Shown piece by piece: positions 26,366 to 34,388 of a DNA stretch of 42,676 nucleotides. Position 1 is the stretch's first letter; every line of letters starts with the position of its first letter. This stretch comes from Mesorhizobium sp. LSHC420B00 (GTDB lineage Bacteria; Pseudomonadota; Alphaproteobacteria; Rhizobiales; Rhizobiaceae): NCBI RefSeq assembly GCF_000503055.1, contig NZ_AYVY01000029.1:8302-50977 (forward strand). The letters run 5' to 3'. The notes beneath the pieces were generated by a model. That model saw only the letters and a program-made list of their open reading frames with translations, made no database searches and had not been told where the DNA came from. The translations under genes were made by a program, and so were the position numbers.

Positions 26366-26530
26366 GTGTTGGTGCAAGTTTCGGAACGACGTCCGGCAAA
26401 CTCGACGATCAAGATTAATCCTGCGAAGGGCGGCATTTGTGTAGCGCTCGAAACATCAGGCGCAGCTTTTGCCACCGGTGCGGCGCTGATCATCGGCCCG
26501 CATGATGACGACAATTCTCTCCTCCAGTAG
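26366..26530 (+). pseudogene. Decayed paralogue of the FecR-like protein
   Basis: A 54-codon open end reads RRPANSTIKINPAKGGICVAL and then a hydrophobic AAFATGAALIIG followed by His-Asp-Asp-Asp. The upstream gene has PANSTLDISRVENKICLNV, then a hydrophobic GMALGAGVLAA segment and a charged tail, so the order is the same. Bases about 26200-26365 seem to hold the earlier part of the copy in other frames, with stops. The gap 26179-26650 is thus mainly decayed gene plus the regulatory repeat that follows. Confidence 0.45.
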
Positions 26531-26562
26531 CAGGGACCTGGCATCCACCGTATCGCATGAAC

Positions 26563-26608
26563 TTGACAAATGCGTCATTCGCTGTCCTGCGGGTGACGCA
26601 TTTATACT
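26563..26608 (+). promoter_or_regulatory. Perfect 10-bp inverted repeat with promoter-like boxes
   Basis: AAATGCGTCA (26568-26577) and TGACGCATTT (26594-26603) are exact reverse complements separated by 16 bases. TTGACA (26563-26568) abuts the left arm and TATACT (26603-26608) abuts the right arm. These two boxes are too far apart (34 bases) to form one sigma-70 promoter, so the -10-like box with another -35, or an activator-dependent promoter, is more likely. The site is 49 bases before the phosphatase gene that opens the export operon. An operator for a dimeric regulator is the simplest reading. Confidence 0.55.
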
Positions 26609-26656
26609 TTTTGGGGATGGCGTCGCCACGTTGCTACGCTGCAGTCACAAACGCCC

Positions 26657-27466
26657 ATGATCGATCTACATTCCCATATCTTGCCCGGCCTCGACGACGG
26701 CTCGCCCAATCTTGCCGAATCGCTGGAAATGGCTCGACTGGCGGTGGCCGACGGAACGACCCATATGGCGTGCACGCCGCACGTGACGCCCGGCGTATAC
26801 GAAAACGGCACATCGAATATTGTTCGGGCGGTCCAAGAGTTGCAACAGGCGCTGCGCAGCGCCGCCATACCACTTGCTCTCTACGTCGGCGCCGATGTCC
26901 ACATAGCGCCGGATCTTCCGGACCAATTGGCGGCGGGTACCGTGCCGACCTTAAACAGGTCCCGCTATTTTCTGTTCGAACCGCCGCATCATGTTCTGCC
27001 TCCGCGAATGGAGGATCTTGCTCTACGCCTCGTAAACGCCGGTTTCATCCCAATTCTTACTCACCCCGAGCGTTTGACCTGGATCAAAACGAATTACGAC
27101 GTTATCGAGAGGTTGAATGCAGTGGGTTGTCTTATCCAGCTTACCGCAGACTCGATTGTTGGTGCTTTTGGACGCACGGCGCTTTATTATTCTGAAAAGC
27201 TGATTGACGAGGGCAGGGTGGATATCATCGCATCGGACACTCATAGCGCAACACGCCGCCGTCCTGGACTTTCGAAAGCGGTTGCTGCTGCTGCCAAGAG
27301 ATGTGGGGAAGACGAGGCCCGCAACATGGTGTTGAAACGTCCAGGTGACATATTGGCGAACCGGCCCATCGAGCCGATCGGAAAAGTGCGTCCGAAAAAC
27401 CCAGCCGCCGGTAACGCCGGCCGTTTTGGAGGATTGGGCCGCCTATTCAAGGGCGGGACAGCGTGA
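26657..27466 (+). CDS. CpsB/CapC-family tyrosine-protein phosphatase (PHP fold)
   Basis: A 269-residue metal-dependent phosphatase of the PHP superfamily. IDLHSHILPGLDDGS (residues 2-16), TPHVTPGVYE (about 40-49), ILTHPER (about 135-141) and IIASDTHS (about 192-199) are the metal-binding motifs. CpsB-type enzymes dephosphorylate the tyrosine-rich tail of the Wzc/CpsD kinase; Gram-negative clusters usually use a low-molecular-weight Wzb for this. The gene overlaps the next at its stop codon, and Wza and Wzc follow, so it very likely acts on this Wzc. The C-terminal 40 residues are basic and unconserved. No strong ribosome site precedes the ATG. Confidence 0.85.
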   Translation: MIDLHSHILPGLDDGSPNLAESLEMARLAVADGTTHMACTPHVTPGVYENGTSNIVRAVQELQQALRSAAIPLALYVGADVHIAPDLPDQLAAGTVPTLNRSRYFLFEPPHHVLPPRMEDLALRLVNAGFIPILTHPERLTWIKTNYDVIERLNAVGCLIQLTADSIVGAFGRTALYYSEKLIDEGRVDIIASDTHSATRRRPGLSKAVAAAAKRCGEDEARNMVLKRPGDILANRPIEPIGKVRPKNPAAGNAGRFGGLGRLFKGGTA

Positions 27467-28257
27467 TGGGCATTTTTCATTTTGTAAGAAGCGATATCGG
27501 CACGGTATTATTACTCCTACTGGCTTCACTCGCAATGTCGGCCTGCACGAGCACATCGTCGACGACACCTTCATCGGCGAGTTCGGTCGATGCACTGCAA
27601 TTGACATCATCGTCGACACCACTTGCGGGTGGTGGTGCCCTGCGAGTGGTAAAGGACCTGCCTGCTCCGCAAAACACCCAGAACGGCAGCGAGCAGCCTT
27701 TGTCTCCGAACGATGTGCTCGAGGTAAATGTGTTCCAGGTCGACAATTTGAACAGAACCGTGCAAGTCGATGCCGGCGGGCAGATTTCGCTTCCGCTCAT
27801 CGGGACTGTCATCGCGGCAGGCAAAACCGTCCGGCAGCTGGAGCAGGAAATCGAAACTGCCTACGGTTCCAACTACCTCCAGTCGCCTGATGTAACAGTT
27901 TTCGTCAAGGAATCGATCGGACAACGCGTAACCGTTGACGGCGAGGTCAACAAGGCCGGCATATATCCGGTGTCGAGCAATTCCTCGCTTCTGGACGCTA
28001 TCGCTCTTGCGGGAAATTTCAGTCCGATAGGGGACGCAAAGAAGGTCTTCATCTACCGCAACATTGGCACGAATACATTGGTCGCCAATTACAATGTGGA
28101 AGCCATTCGTGCTGGCAAGGTCCGCAATCCGCGCATTTACGGAGGTGACAAGATCGTCGTCTTTGCGTCGAGCTCAAAAATTGCGGTGAACAATCTCAAG
28201 GACGCGCTAGGCATAGCCTCCAGTGCCGCGCGAATTGCCGTCATCCCAGGGATATAA
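27466..28257 (+). CDS. wza: Polysaccharide export lipoprotein (Wza-like)
   Basis: A 263-residue outer-membrane polysaccharide export protein. The N-terminus has a lipoprotein signal with LAMSAC as lipobox. After a Ser/Thr-rich linker, the Poly_export domain (LSPNDVLEVNVFQVDNLNRTVQVDAGGQISLPLIGTV is read in parts) runs to about residue 160. An SLBB-like domain follows (VTVDGEVNKAGIYPV, then LLDAIALAGNFSP). It is shorter than E. coli Wza and lacks the C-terminal amphipathic helix domain, like many rhizobial homologues. Start ATG at 27466 or GTG at 27463, both overlapping the TGA of the phosphatase gene. Confidence 0.9.
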   Translation: MGIFHFVRSDIGTVLLLLLASLAMSACTSTSSTTPSSASSVDALQLTSSSTPLAGGGALRVVKDLPAPQNTQNGSEQPLSPNDVLEVNVFQVDNLNRTVQVDAGGQISLPLIGTVIAAGKTVRQLEQEIETAYGSNYLQSPDVTVFVKESIGQRVTVDGEVNKAGIYPVSSNSSLLDAIALAGNFSPIGDAKKVFIYRNIGTNTLVANYNVEAIRAGKVRNPRIYGGDKIVVFASSSKIAVNNLKDALGIASSAARIAVIPGI

Positions 28258-28294
28258 CCCGCAGCCGGTCAGTCGGATAGGATCACTTCGCACC

Positions 28295-30679
28295 ATGCTC
28301 GATCGCAACAGGCAGCATCAAATTGCAGGTCCAGGACATGGCCAAGCCTTGTCCGCCGACCTCTATTATGACGGGGGGCAAAACTACAGCCCCTATGGTC
28401 GCGATTATTCGGAGCTGGAACAGGGTTTCAATCCACTCAAGCTGCTCTTTTACGTCGTCCAGTATCGGTGGCTGTTCGTCATTATGGCGGCAGCAGGGCT
28501 TGTCGCGGGTGTCATCATCACGATGATGCAGACGCCGAAATACCAGGCAACGACGCAATTGGAAGTGCTGGTTCCTTCGGCGAAGGTCTTCCAGGACATT
28601 GAGGTGGTTTCTGAAAATGCCGACGTGCGGGCCTTCCTGACCGCGCGTGAAAAACTCAAAAGCCGCGCATTGGCGCAGCGTGTTGTGTTTCAACTGGGTC
28701 TCAGCGAAAAGCCGGATTTCCTGTTTCCGACGCCGTCCTTTTCCCTCAGCAATATTTTCTATCGCGCGTTCGGTATTTCAAAATCGCCTTCGCTTGAGGA
28801 GAAGACCCCAGAGGAGCGCGAGGAAATTGCGATCAAGCGCATCCTTAACGATCTCACGGTCAATCTGGTTACGAACACAAGTCTGCTGTCGATCACTTTT
28901 GTTGATCAGAAACCGAAATATGCAAGCGACATCGCCAACCAGGTCGCGCAAAGCTTTATTGACCAACGCCTCGATCAGACAAGCGAAACATCCGACCTGG
29001 CACGACAGTTCATCCAGGAACAGGTGTTGCAGGTGAAGCAGAAGCTTCAAAAATCGGAAGAAGAACTGGTCGCGTATGCGAAGGATGCCGGCATTACCAT
29101 AACCGGCGACGACAAGTCGCTGATAGGGTCGAACATCGAGGCGCTAAATACTGCCCTTGCGACGGCGATTCAGGATCGTCTCGATGCTGGACGTGTGGTC
29201 GACCAGATAGATAAAGGTCGCGGTTCGAGCTTGGCCCCAGTATTGGAAAGCGAAGGTCTCCAAAAGCTCAATGAAAAGCTGGCGGATTTGACGAGCCAGT
29301 ACCAGCAGAAATTGGGCATTCTTAAGCCCGGCTTTCCCGAAATGCAGCAGCTTCAGTCACAAATCAAGGAGTTGCAGCGTCTCTATAACAACGGCGTGCT
29401 TGCCATTACGGATTCACTACGGCTGAAATATCAAGAGGCGCAGAACAAGGAGGCCGATCTCAAGTCCAAACTTGCCGAGATGGAGAAGCAGCAGGTTATC
29501 TTCAACGACAAGAACATCAAATACACAATTCTCAAGCGGGAGGTCGATTCGAACCGGTCGCAGTATGACAATCTTATCGCCAAGCTGAATGAGGTTGGTG
29601 TCAGCTCCGAGCTCAAGACGCAAAGTGCCGCAATCGTCGATTTCGCGTCAGTACCGGACAGGCCATATTCACCGCGCTTGAGCATCAATCTTGCGATCGC
29701 GCTGGCCCTTTTTATGGCTCTGAGCGCGTCCGTCATTTATGTTATCGAACTGCTGAACAACACGTTCACCAATCCCGAGCAGGTTGAAAAGGAGCTCGGC
29801 TTGGCAATGCTCGGTATTTTGCCGCTCGTCGACGACCGGGAACTCATGGCCAGTATTGCCGATCAGAAGTCCGGCCTGTCGGAGGCCTATCGTTCGCTTC
29901 GAACATCGCTGCAGTTTTCCGGTGCGGAAGGCGCGCCACGATCGCTGGTCGTCACGAGTTCCGAGCCTTCGGAAGGCAAATCGACCACATCGTTCAAGCT
30001 CGGACAGGATTTTGCAGCACTCGGCGCAAGGGTTCTCATTGTCGACGGCGATCTCCGCAAACCGAACCTTCATCGCCTGTTTGGCCTCGACAATACAATC
30101 GGGCTGAGCAATCTGCTGACAAACACCGTTCGCAAGGAGGATCTGGCGAGCATCTTCAGGGCGACGAAGTATCCCAACGTGACCGTTCTAACTTCTGGAA
30201 CGATCCCTCCAAATCCAGCGGATCTGCTATCCTCACCGAAGATGGCTCTGATCATAACCAATCTCGGCAAGCGCTTCGATCTTGTCATTATCGATGCGCC
30301 GCCGATCGTCGGTCTTTCGGACGCTCCTATTCTCAGCAGGCTTGCGGAGGGCACATTGATGGTCATCTCAACAAATCAGGTGACGCGCAAGTCGGCCAAG
30401 ACTGCGTTGAAGCGCTTGCGATCGGCCGGCGCAAACGTAGTGGGAGCCGCGATGTCAAAGTTTGCGGTGAACAAATTCGACTACAATTACGCCTACAAAT
30501 ACATGAACTATCAGTACTACAACTACGGCACGGACAAGAGCAATCCGAAGATTGAGGGCAAAGTCGATGATGGAGCAAGCCAGCCCGCTTATGCAAAGTC
30601 TCCGACATTCAGTCGTTTGGTTCGTCGCGTTCGTTCTAGTATTGGTGGCTTCCTCGATCGGGCTAAGTCGATTTCTTGA
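28295..30679 (+). CDS. wzc: Wzc-like tyrosine autokinase and chain-length regulator
   Basis: A 794-residue inner-membrane protein. The Wzz domain is flanked by two membrane segments (about residues 52-75 and 465-485) with a long coiled-coil region between them. The cytoplasmic BY-kinase domain has a Walker A in EPSEGKSTTS (about residues 556-565), Walker A' in VLIVDGDLRKP, and Walker B in LVIIDAPP. A tyrosine cluster lies near residues 730-745 (YNYAYKYMNYQYYNYG), the autophosphorylated tail. About 50 basic residues follow the cluster, an unusual extension whose coding sequence overlaps the next gene. The ATG at 28295 is chosen; the frame extends 24 codons upstream into wza. Confidence 0.9.
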   Translation: MLDRNRQHQIAGPGHGQALSADLYYDGGQNYSPYGRDYSELEQGFNPLKLLFYVVQYRWLFVIMAAAGLVAGVIITMMQTPKYQATTQLEVLVPSAKVFQDIEVVSENADVRAFLTAREKLKSRALAQRVVFQLGLSEKPDFLFPTPSFSLSNIFYRAFGISKSPSLEEKTPEEREEIAIKRILNDLTVNLVTNTSLLSITFVDQKPKYASDIANQVAQSFIDQRLDQTSETSDLARQFIQEQVLQVKQKLQKSEEELVAYAKDAGITITGDDKSLIGSNIEALNTALATAIQDRLDAGRVVDQIDKGRGSSLAPVLESEGLQKLNEKLADLTSQYQQKLGILKPGFPEMQQLQSQIKELQRLYNNGVLAITDSLRLKYQEAQNKEADLKSKLAEMEKQQVIFNDKNIKYTILKREVDSNRSQYDNLIAKLNEVGVSSELKTQSAAIVDFASVPDRPYSPRLSINLAIALALFMALSASVIYVIELLNNTFTNPEQVEKELGLAMLGILPLVDDRELMASIADQKSGLSEAYRSLRTSLQFSGAEGAPRSLVVTSSEPSEGKSTTSFKLGQDFAALGARVLIVDGDLRKPNLHRLFGLDNTIGLSNLLTNTVRKEDLASIFRATKYPNVTVLTSGTIPPNPADLLSSPKMALIITNLGKRFDLVIIDAPPIVGLSDAPILSRLAEGTLMVISTNQVTRKSAKTALKRLRSAGANVVGAAMSKFAVNKFDYNYAYKYMNYQYYNYGTDKSNPKIEGKVDDGASQPAYAKSPTFSRLVRRVRSSIGGFLDRAKSIS

Positions 30680-31826
30680 AACAGAAACGCCAACTGTCTC
30701 TCTTGCGCTGGATCCGTTCAACGTTGACGCATTGATAGCTGAAATCACCAGCGACTTGAACGATAAGAACAATGCTACCGATCTTAATGCCTTGCTTGCC
30801 AAGGCCAAGCGCGCGCTCACCTTCGATTTGGCTGATGCACGTCTCTACAGCCTGATCGGTGAGATCAAATACCGACAAGGCGATAAAGACGAGGCCTACC
30901 AACTCTTCAATCAAGCCCGAAAATTGTCCAAAACAGAGATCCACGCGCTGCAGAGGTCCATTGCCCGCGCGGTAGAAACGGATGACTTGTCAAAGGCCGT
31001 CGGCGAGATCGACATTTTGTTGCGGCGATGGCCGGATCAATTTCCTGCAATTGCGGAGGCCATGCCGACAATTCTCTCGAATCCCGACGGCTACCAGGCC
31101 GTGCTGACCGCGATTGCGGCGGAAGCACCCTGGAGAGGCAGTCTATTCGTCGCCCTTAACAAAACTCCCGAGGGGCTCGACGTCGCCAATCGGCTGCTGC
31201 TTGATCTGAAAGTATCAAGAACTCCGCCGAAGCCGAACGAACTAAGCGCGGTAATCGGCGGGTATATTCGCGAGAAACAATTCGGACCGGCGTATCGTCT
31301 GTTCCTTTTCAGCCTGTCGGATCAAGAGCGGGCGTTAGCCGGATATATATTCAATAGCACGTTCGAGCCAGTACCTAGTGGCAAGCCATTCGATTGGCAG
31401 ATCCGCGATCAGTCAGGCTTGGAAATCACCTTTGCAACATCCAGTGATGCAGTGGAGGGCGAGGGCGGGGCGACGGTCCGATTCTTGAACACGCCTGTCA
31501 AGAACGCAGCTCTCCAGCAGTATATTGCGCTGCCTCCAGGCTCATACAGGATTTCCCTGGTTGCCTCAGCACGAAACCTGAAGCTTCCAAAGGAATTGTT
31601 CTGGTCGATCAGATGTGTTGATCCAATGGGGGAAATCGCGCGATTCAGTATTCCGGAGGGCACCTATAACCGTCAGAATCTTGCCCAGAATTTTTCAATA
31701 GGACCCGGCGCCTGCCCGATGCAGTTGCTGATGTTGCAGACCGCCGCCATTGCCGAGAGCTGGCGATTTCGATATGTCGGCACCTTGATAATGCACAAAT
31801 TGAGCGTTGAGAGACTTCCATCTTGA
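30567..31826 (+). CDS. Membrane-anchored TPR protein of the export operon
   Basis: A 419-residue protein if begun at ATG 30567, with GAGGG nine bases upstream. One hydrophobic span (VVWFVAFVLVLVASSIGL) lies near residues 18-35. TPR-like helices follow (ARLYSLIGEIKYRQGDKDEAYQ, split here at the repeat; LSKAVGEIDILLRRWPDQ). The last 150 residues look beta-rich and carbohydrate-binding-like (GLEITFATSS, then LPPGSYRISLVASARNL). Most of the protein is probably periplasmic. The start lies 113 bases inside wzc, in another frame, and the stop overlaps the next gene as TTGA. I know no named function; position suggests a partner of Wzc or of the polymerase/ligase. Confidence 0.75.
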   Translation: MMEQASPLMQSLRHSVVWFVAFVLVLVASSIGLSRFLETETPTVSLALDPFNVDALIAEITSDLNDKNNATDLNALLAKAKRALTFDLADARLYSLIGEIKYRQGDKDEAYQLFNQARKLSKTEIHALQRSIARAVETDDLSKAVGEIDILLRRWPDQFPAIAEAMPTILSNPDGYQAVLTAIAAEAPWRGSLFVALNKTPEGLDVANRLLLDLKVSRTPPKPNELSAVIGGYIREKQFGPAYRLFLFSLSDQERALAGYIFNSTFEPVPSGKPFDWQIRDQSGLEITFATSSDAVEGEGGATVRFLNTPVKNAALQQYIALPPGSYRISLVASARNLKLPKELFWSIRCVDPMGEIARFSIPEGTYNRQNLAQNFSIGPGACPMQLLMLQTAAIAESWRFRYVGTLIMHKLSVERLPS

Positions 31827-33139
31827 ACGACAGGCCGTCGGAATGGGATAAATATCTCCTCGGCACAGTCTTGTTTGTGTCGCTGCTGATCGGCGGTGGT
31901 ACTGCGAGCGGCCTTTACACAGACACTCTGATCGAGGCCGCGGCAATAGTTTCGGCGGCGGCCGTCTTTTCGCAAACCCCCGGCCAGAGAATCCCCCGGC
32001 CTGTTCTGTGGCTGCTGATGTTCGCGGTGGCCTTGATCGTTTTGCAAATCGTTCCATTGCCGGTGGCCATATTCAACAGCTTGCGGCCGGAGCTGTTGCT
32101 CGGAGGCCCCTGGGTTGAAGAAAGCCGATTTCGCTTCGTCAGCGTTGGCGTCGGCCGCACGGTCGAATGCCTGCTTTATCTTCTGGCCGCTGCAGCGTTT
32201 TTTTTGGCCGTATTGCGTTTGCGTGCCGAGCAGGTCAGCGCGCTTCTTCCGTTCTTCTTCATGGGCGTGATCTGCAATGGATTGGCAGGAGCGATTCAAT
32301 ATTCGCTCTCAGACGACGTCGCTATTAAGGGACTGTTGCCTTTCACGATCAACGCCGGGCTTTTTGCGAACCGGAATCATTTTGCGGCTTTGCTCTTTGT
32401 CTCCATCCCCTTCGTCGTTTACCACGGGCTCTTCCGTGGGCGCCTTTTGTCGGGGTCCCTTGGATTGATTATACTTTTGCTGCTGCTTTTGGCGGCGGGT
32501 TCGCGTGCCGGCGTTCTGATTGGACTCGCGATCACTGTATTGTCAGTCATCTTTCTCTCAGCTCGTTCAAGGGTGAGCGGGTTTAGCGTTCTCCTAATTT
32601 TTGTCGGGCTTTCGATCTACACGATCGGCGTCTGGACCAAAATCGACGCGGAGGCAGTCGATCCGGCTTTCGGGCGAGAAGAATTCGCCCGAACCACAAT
32701 CGAGGGGATCAAGGACAATTGGGCGACAGGTGTCGGGTTTGGGAATTTCCAGCAAGCCTATCAGATATACGAACGGGAGAGCATGATTTTTCAGAAGTAC
32801 GTAAATCATGCTCACAACGATTACCTTGAGATAGCCTTTGAGGGCGGGGTTCCTGCTATTGCACTACTGATAAGCTATTTCCTATTGCTTGTAACTGCAT
32901 TGGCGAAAGTTCGACGTGACCCATTGCAGAAGGCTGCATTCCTCTCGGTATCTTTTCTTCTCATTCATTCGCTGGTTGACTATCCGCTGCGAACCGAGGC
33001 GCTGGCGATCACCTTTGCCTATATGAACGCCATCATCTTTCACAGAGGATTTGCAGAACGCTTGAGCCGCAAGAGCGAGATGATCGAGATCGACCACAAC
33101 GGTGACAAGCTCCTTGTTCCCATCGGAAATTCGTCGTAA
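31823..33139 (+). CDS. O-antigen ligase/Wzy-like membrane protein
   Basis: A 438-residue polytopic protein with about ten to twelve hydrophobic segments. GLFANRNHFAALLFVSIPF (about residues 182-200) and the large periplasmic loop ending in VNHAHNDYLEIAFEGGVPA (about 327-345) are the WaaL/Wzy_C signature. LAAGSRAGVLIGL holds the conserved Arg. It is a second Wzy-like protein besides the one at 15167-16489; it may be the polymerase of this export operon, a ligase to a lipid anchor, or serve another polymer. Start TTG at 31823, overlapping the TGA of the TPR gene. Confidence 0.8.
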   Translation: MNDRPSEWDKYLLGTVLFVSLLIGGGTASGLYTDTLIEAAAIVSAAAVFSQTPGQRIPRPVLWLLMFAVALIVLQIVPLPVAIFNSLRPELLLGGPWVEESRFRFVSVGVGRTVECLLYLLAAAAFFLAVLRLRAEQVSALLPFFFMGVICNGLAGAIQYSLSDDVAIKGLLPFTINAGLFANRNHFAALLFVSIPFVVYHGLFRGRLLSGSLGLIILLLLLLAAGSRAGVLIGLAITVLSVIFLSARSRVSGFSVLLIFVGLSIYTIGVWTKIDAEAVDPAFGREEFARTTIEGIKDNWATGVGFGNFQQAYQIYERESMIFQKYVNHAHNDYLEIAFEGGVPAIALLISYFLLLVTALAKVRRDPLQKAAFLSVSFLLIHSLVDYPLRTEALAITFAYMNAIIFHRGFAERLSRKSEMIEIDHNGDKLLVPIGNSS

Positions 33140-33190
33140 GGCCTCGTCGCTACGTTGGCCGTCATCTGAACGAGGCGGACGGCTTTCAGG

Positions 33191-33209
33191 CGAGCGCTCC
33201 TGGCGCTCG
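33191..33209. terminator. Perfect 7-bp hairpin after the export operon
   Basis: CGAGCGC (33191-33197) and GCGCTCG (33203-33209) pair perfectly around a five-base loop, 52 bases after the last gene of the export operon. No T-tract follows, so it is at best a weak or Rho-assisted terminator. The remaining gap to cysD (33210-33480) must hold the cysD promoter; I see no clear boxes or riboswitch there. Confidence 0.35.
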
Positions 33210-33480
33210 GGTTCCGAGGCCCAGGCAATATTTCCCCGCCCCTCCCAAGCGCAACCGCTCGCCGGGCAGAAATTTCCCGATTATGCCGGCTGTATGGAAA
33301 ATTCATTCCCGAACCATTCGGCCGCTGGCTTGTCTTGCATTGTTCTGGGCAGGAACGATCTGCTAGAAGGCCCGTGAGAATAGATTGTCCAGAAGTGCAG
33401 CTTGAACCGCGCGGCTGAAGACCGCGCCCGTTGATGATACAGGCCCTTCTGTGGATGGCACGAAAGAACGCTCACAGTCC

Positions 33481-34386
33481 ATGAACATCGCGCTTACGCA
33501 CCTTCAGCGGCTTGAGGCTGAATCCATCCATATCTTTCGCGAGGTCGCCGCGGCTTTCGCCAAGCCGGTGATGCTCTATTCGGTCGGCAAGGATTCGTCG
33601 GTGCTCATGCACCTGGCGATGAAGGCGTTTTATCCGGCCAAGCCGCCCTTTCCCTTTCTTCATGTCGATACGACCTGGAAATTCCGTGAGATGATCGCCT
33701 TTCGCGACCAGATGCAGCAAAAGCTCGGCTTCGATCTCCTGGTCCATGTCAATGAAGACGGCGTGCGCGACAACATCAATCCGTTCGACCACGGCTCCAA
33801 CACCCATACGCATGTGATGAAGACGGTGGCGCTGCGGCAGGCGCTCGACAAATATAGGTTTGACGCGGCCTTCGGCGGCGCCCGCCGCGACGAGGAGAAG
33901 TCGCGGGCCAAGGAACGCATCTTCTCGTTCCGCAACGCCCAGCACGTCTGGGATCCGAAGAACCAGCGGCCGGAGATGTGGAAGATTTTCAACACCCGCA
34001 TCGCTGCCGGTGAATCGATCCGGGTGTTTCCGCTGTCGAACTGGACCGAACTCGACATCTGGCAATACATTCTCCAGGAAGACATCCCGATCGTGCCGCT
34101 GTATTTGGCCAAGGAGCGGCCGGTCGTCGAGCGTGACGGCATGCTCATCCTGAAGGATGACGAGCGCATGCAGCTGCGGCCCGGTGAGACGGTGGAGAAC
34201 CGGCTGGTGCGGTTCCGCACGCTCGGCTGCTATCCGCTGACCGGCGCGATCGAATCGGAAGCCGACACTCTGGAGGCAATAGTCGGCGAGATGCTCACGG
34301 CGCGCACCTCCGAGCGGCAAGGTCGCCTGATCGATCGCGACGAAGCAGGCTCGATGGAAAAGAAGAAGCGCGAGGGGTACTTCTGA
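33481..34386 (+). CDS. cysD: Sulfate adenylyltransferase subunit 2
   Basis: A 301-residue catalytic subunit of ATP sulfurylase, making adenosine 5'-phosphosulfate from ATP and sulfate together with CysN. The N-terminus THLQRLEAESIHIFREV is standard, the PP-loop is YSVGKDSSVLMHL (about residues 37-49), and FGGARRDEEKSRAKER is the family signature. PLSNWTELDIWQYI follows, and the protein ends with KKKREGYF as usual. The ATG at 33481 begins the conserved N-terminus; an in-frame ATG at 33451 is less likely. It is separated from cysNC by two bases. Confidence 0.95.
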   Translation: MNIALTHLQRLEAESIHIFREVAAAFAKPVMLYSVGKDSSVLMHLAMKAFYPAKPPFPFLHVDTTWKFREMIAFRDQMQQKLGFDLLVHVNEDGVRDNINPFDHGSNTHTHVMKTVALRQALDKYRFDAAFGGARRDEEKSRAKERIFSFRNAQHVWDPKNQRPEMWKIFNTRIAAGESIRVFPLSNWTELDIWQYILQEDIPIVPLYLAKERPVVERDGMLILKDDERMQLRPGETVENRLVRFRTLGCYPLTGAIESEADTLEAIVGEMLTARTSERQGRLIDRDEAGSMEKKKREGYF

Positions 34387-34388
34387 AA

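Noticed and set aside
26563..26608. TTGACA and TATACT as one sigma-70 promoter
   Set aside because: The spacing between the boxes is 34 bases, far from the usual 16-19. They are reported only as flanks of the inverted repeat.
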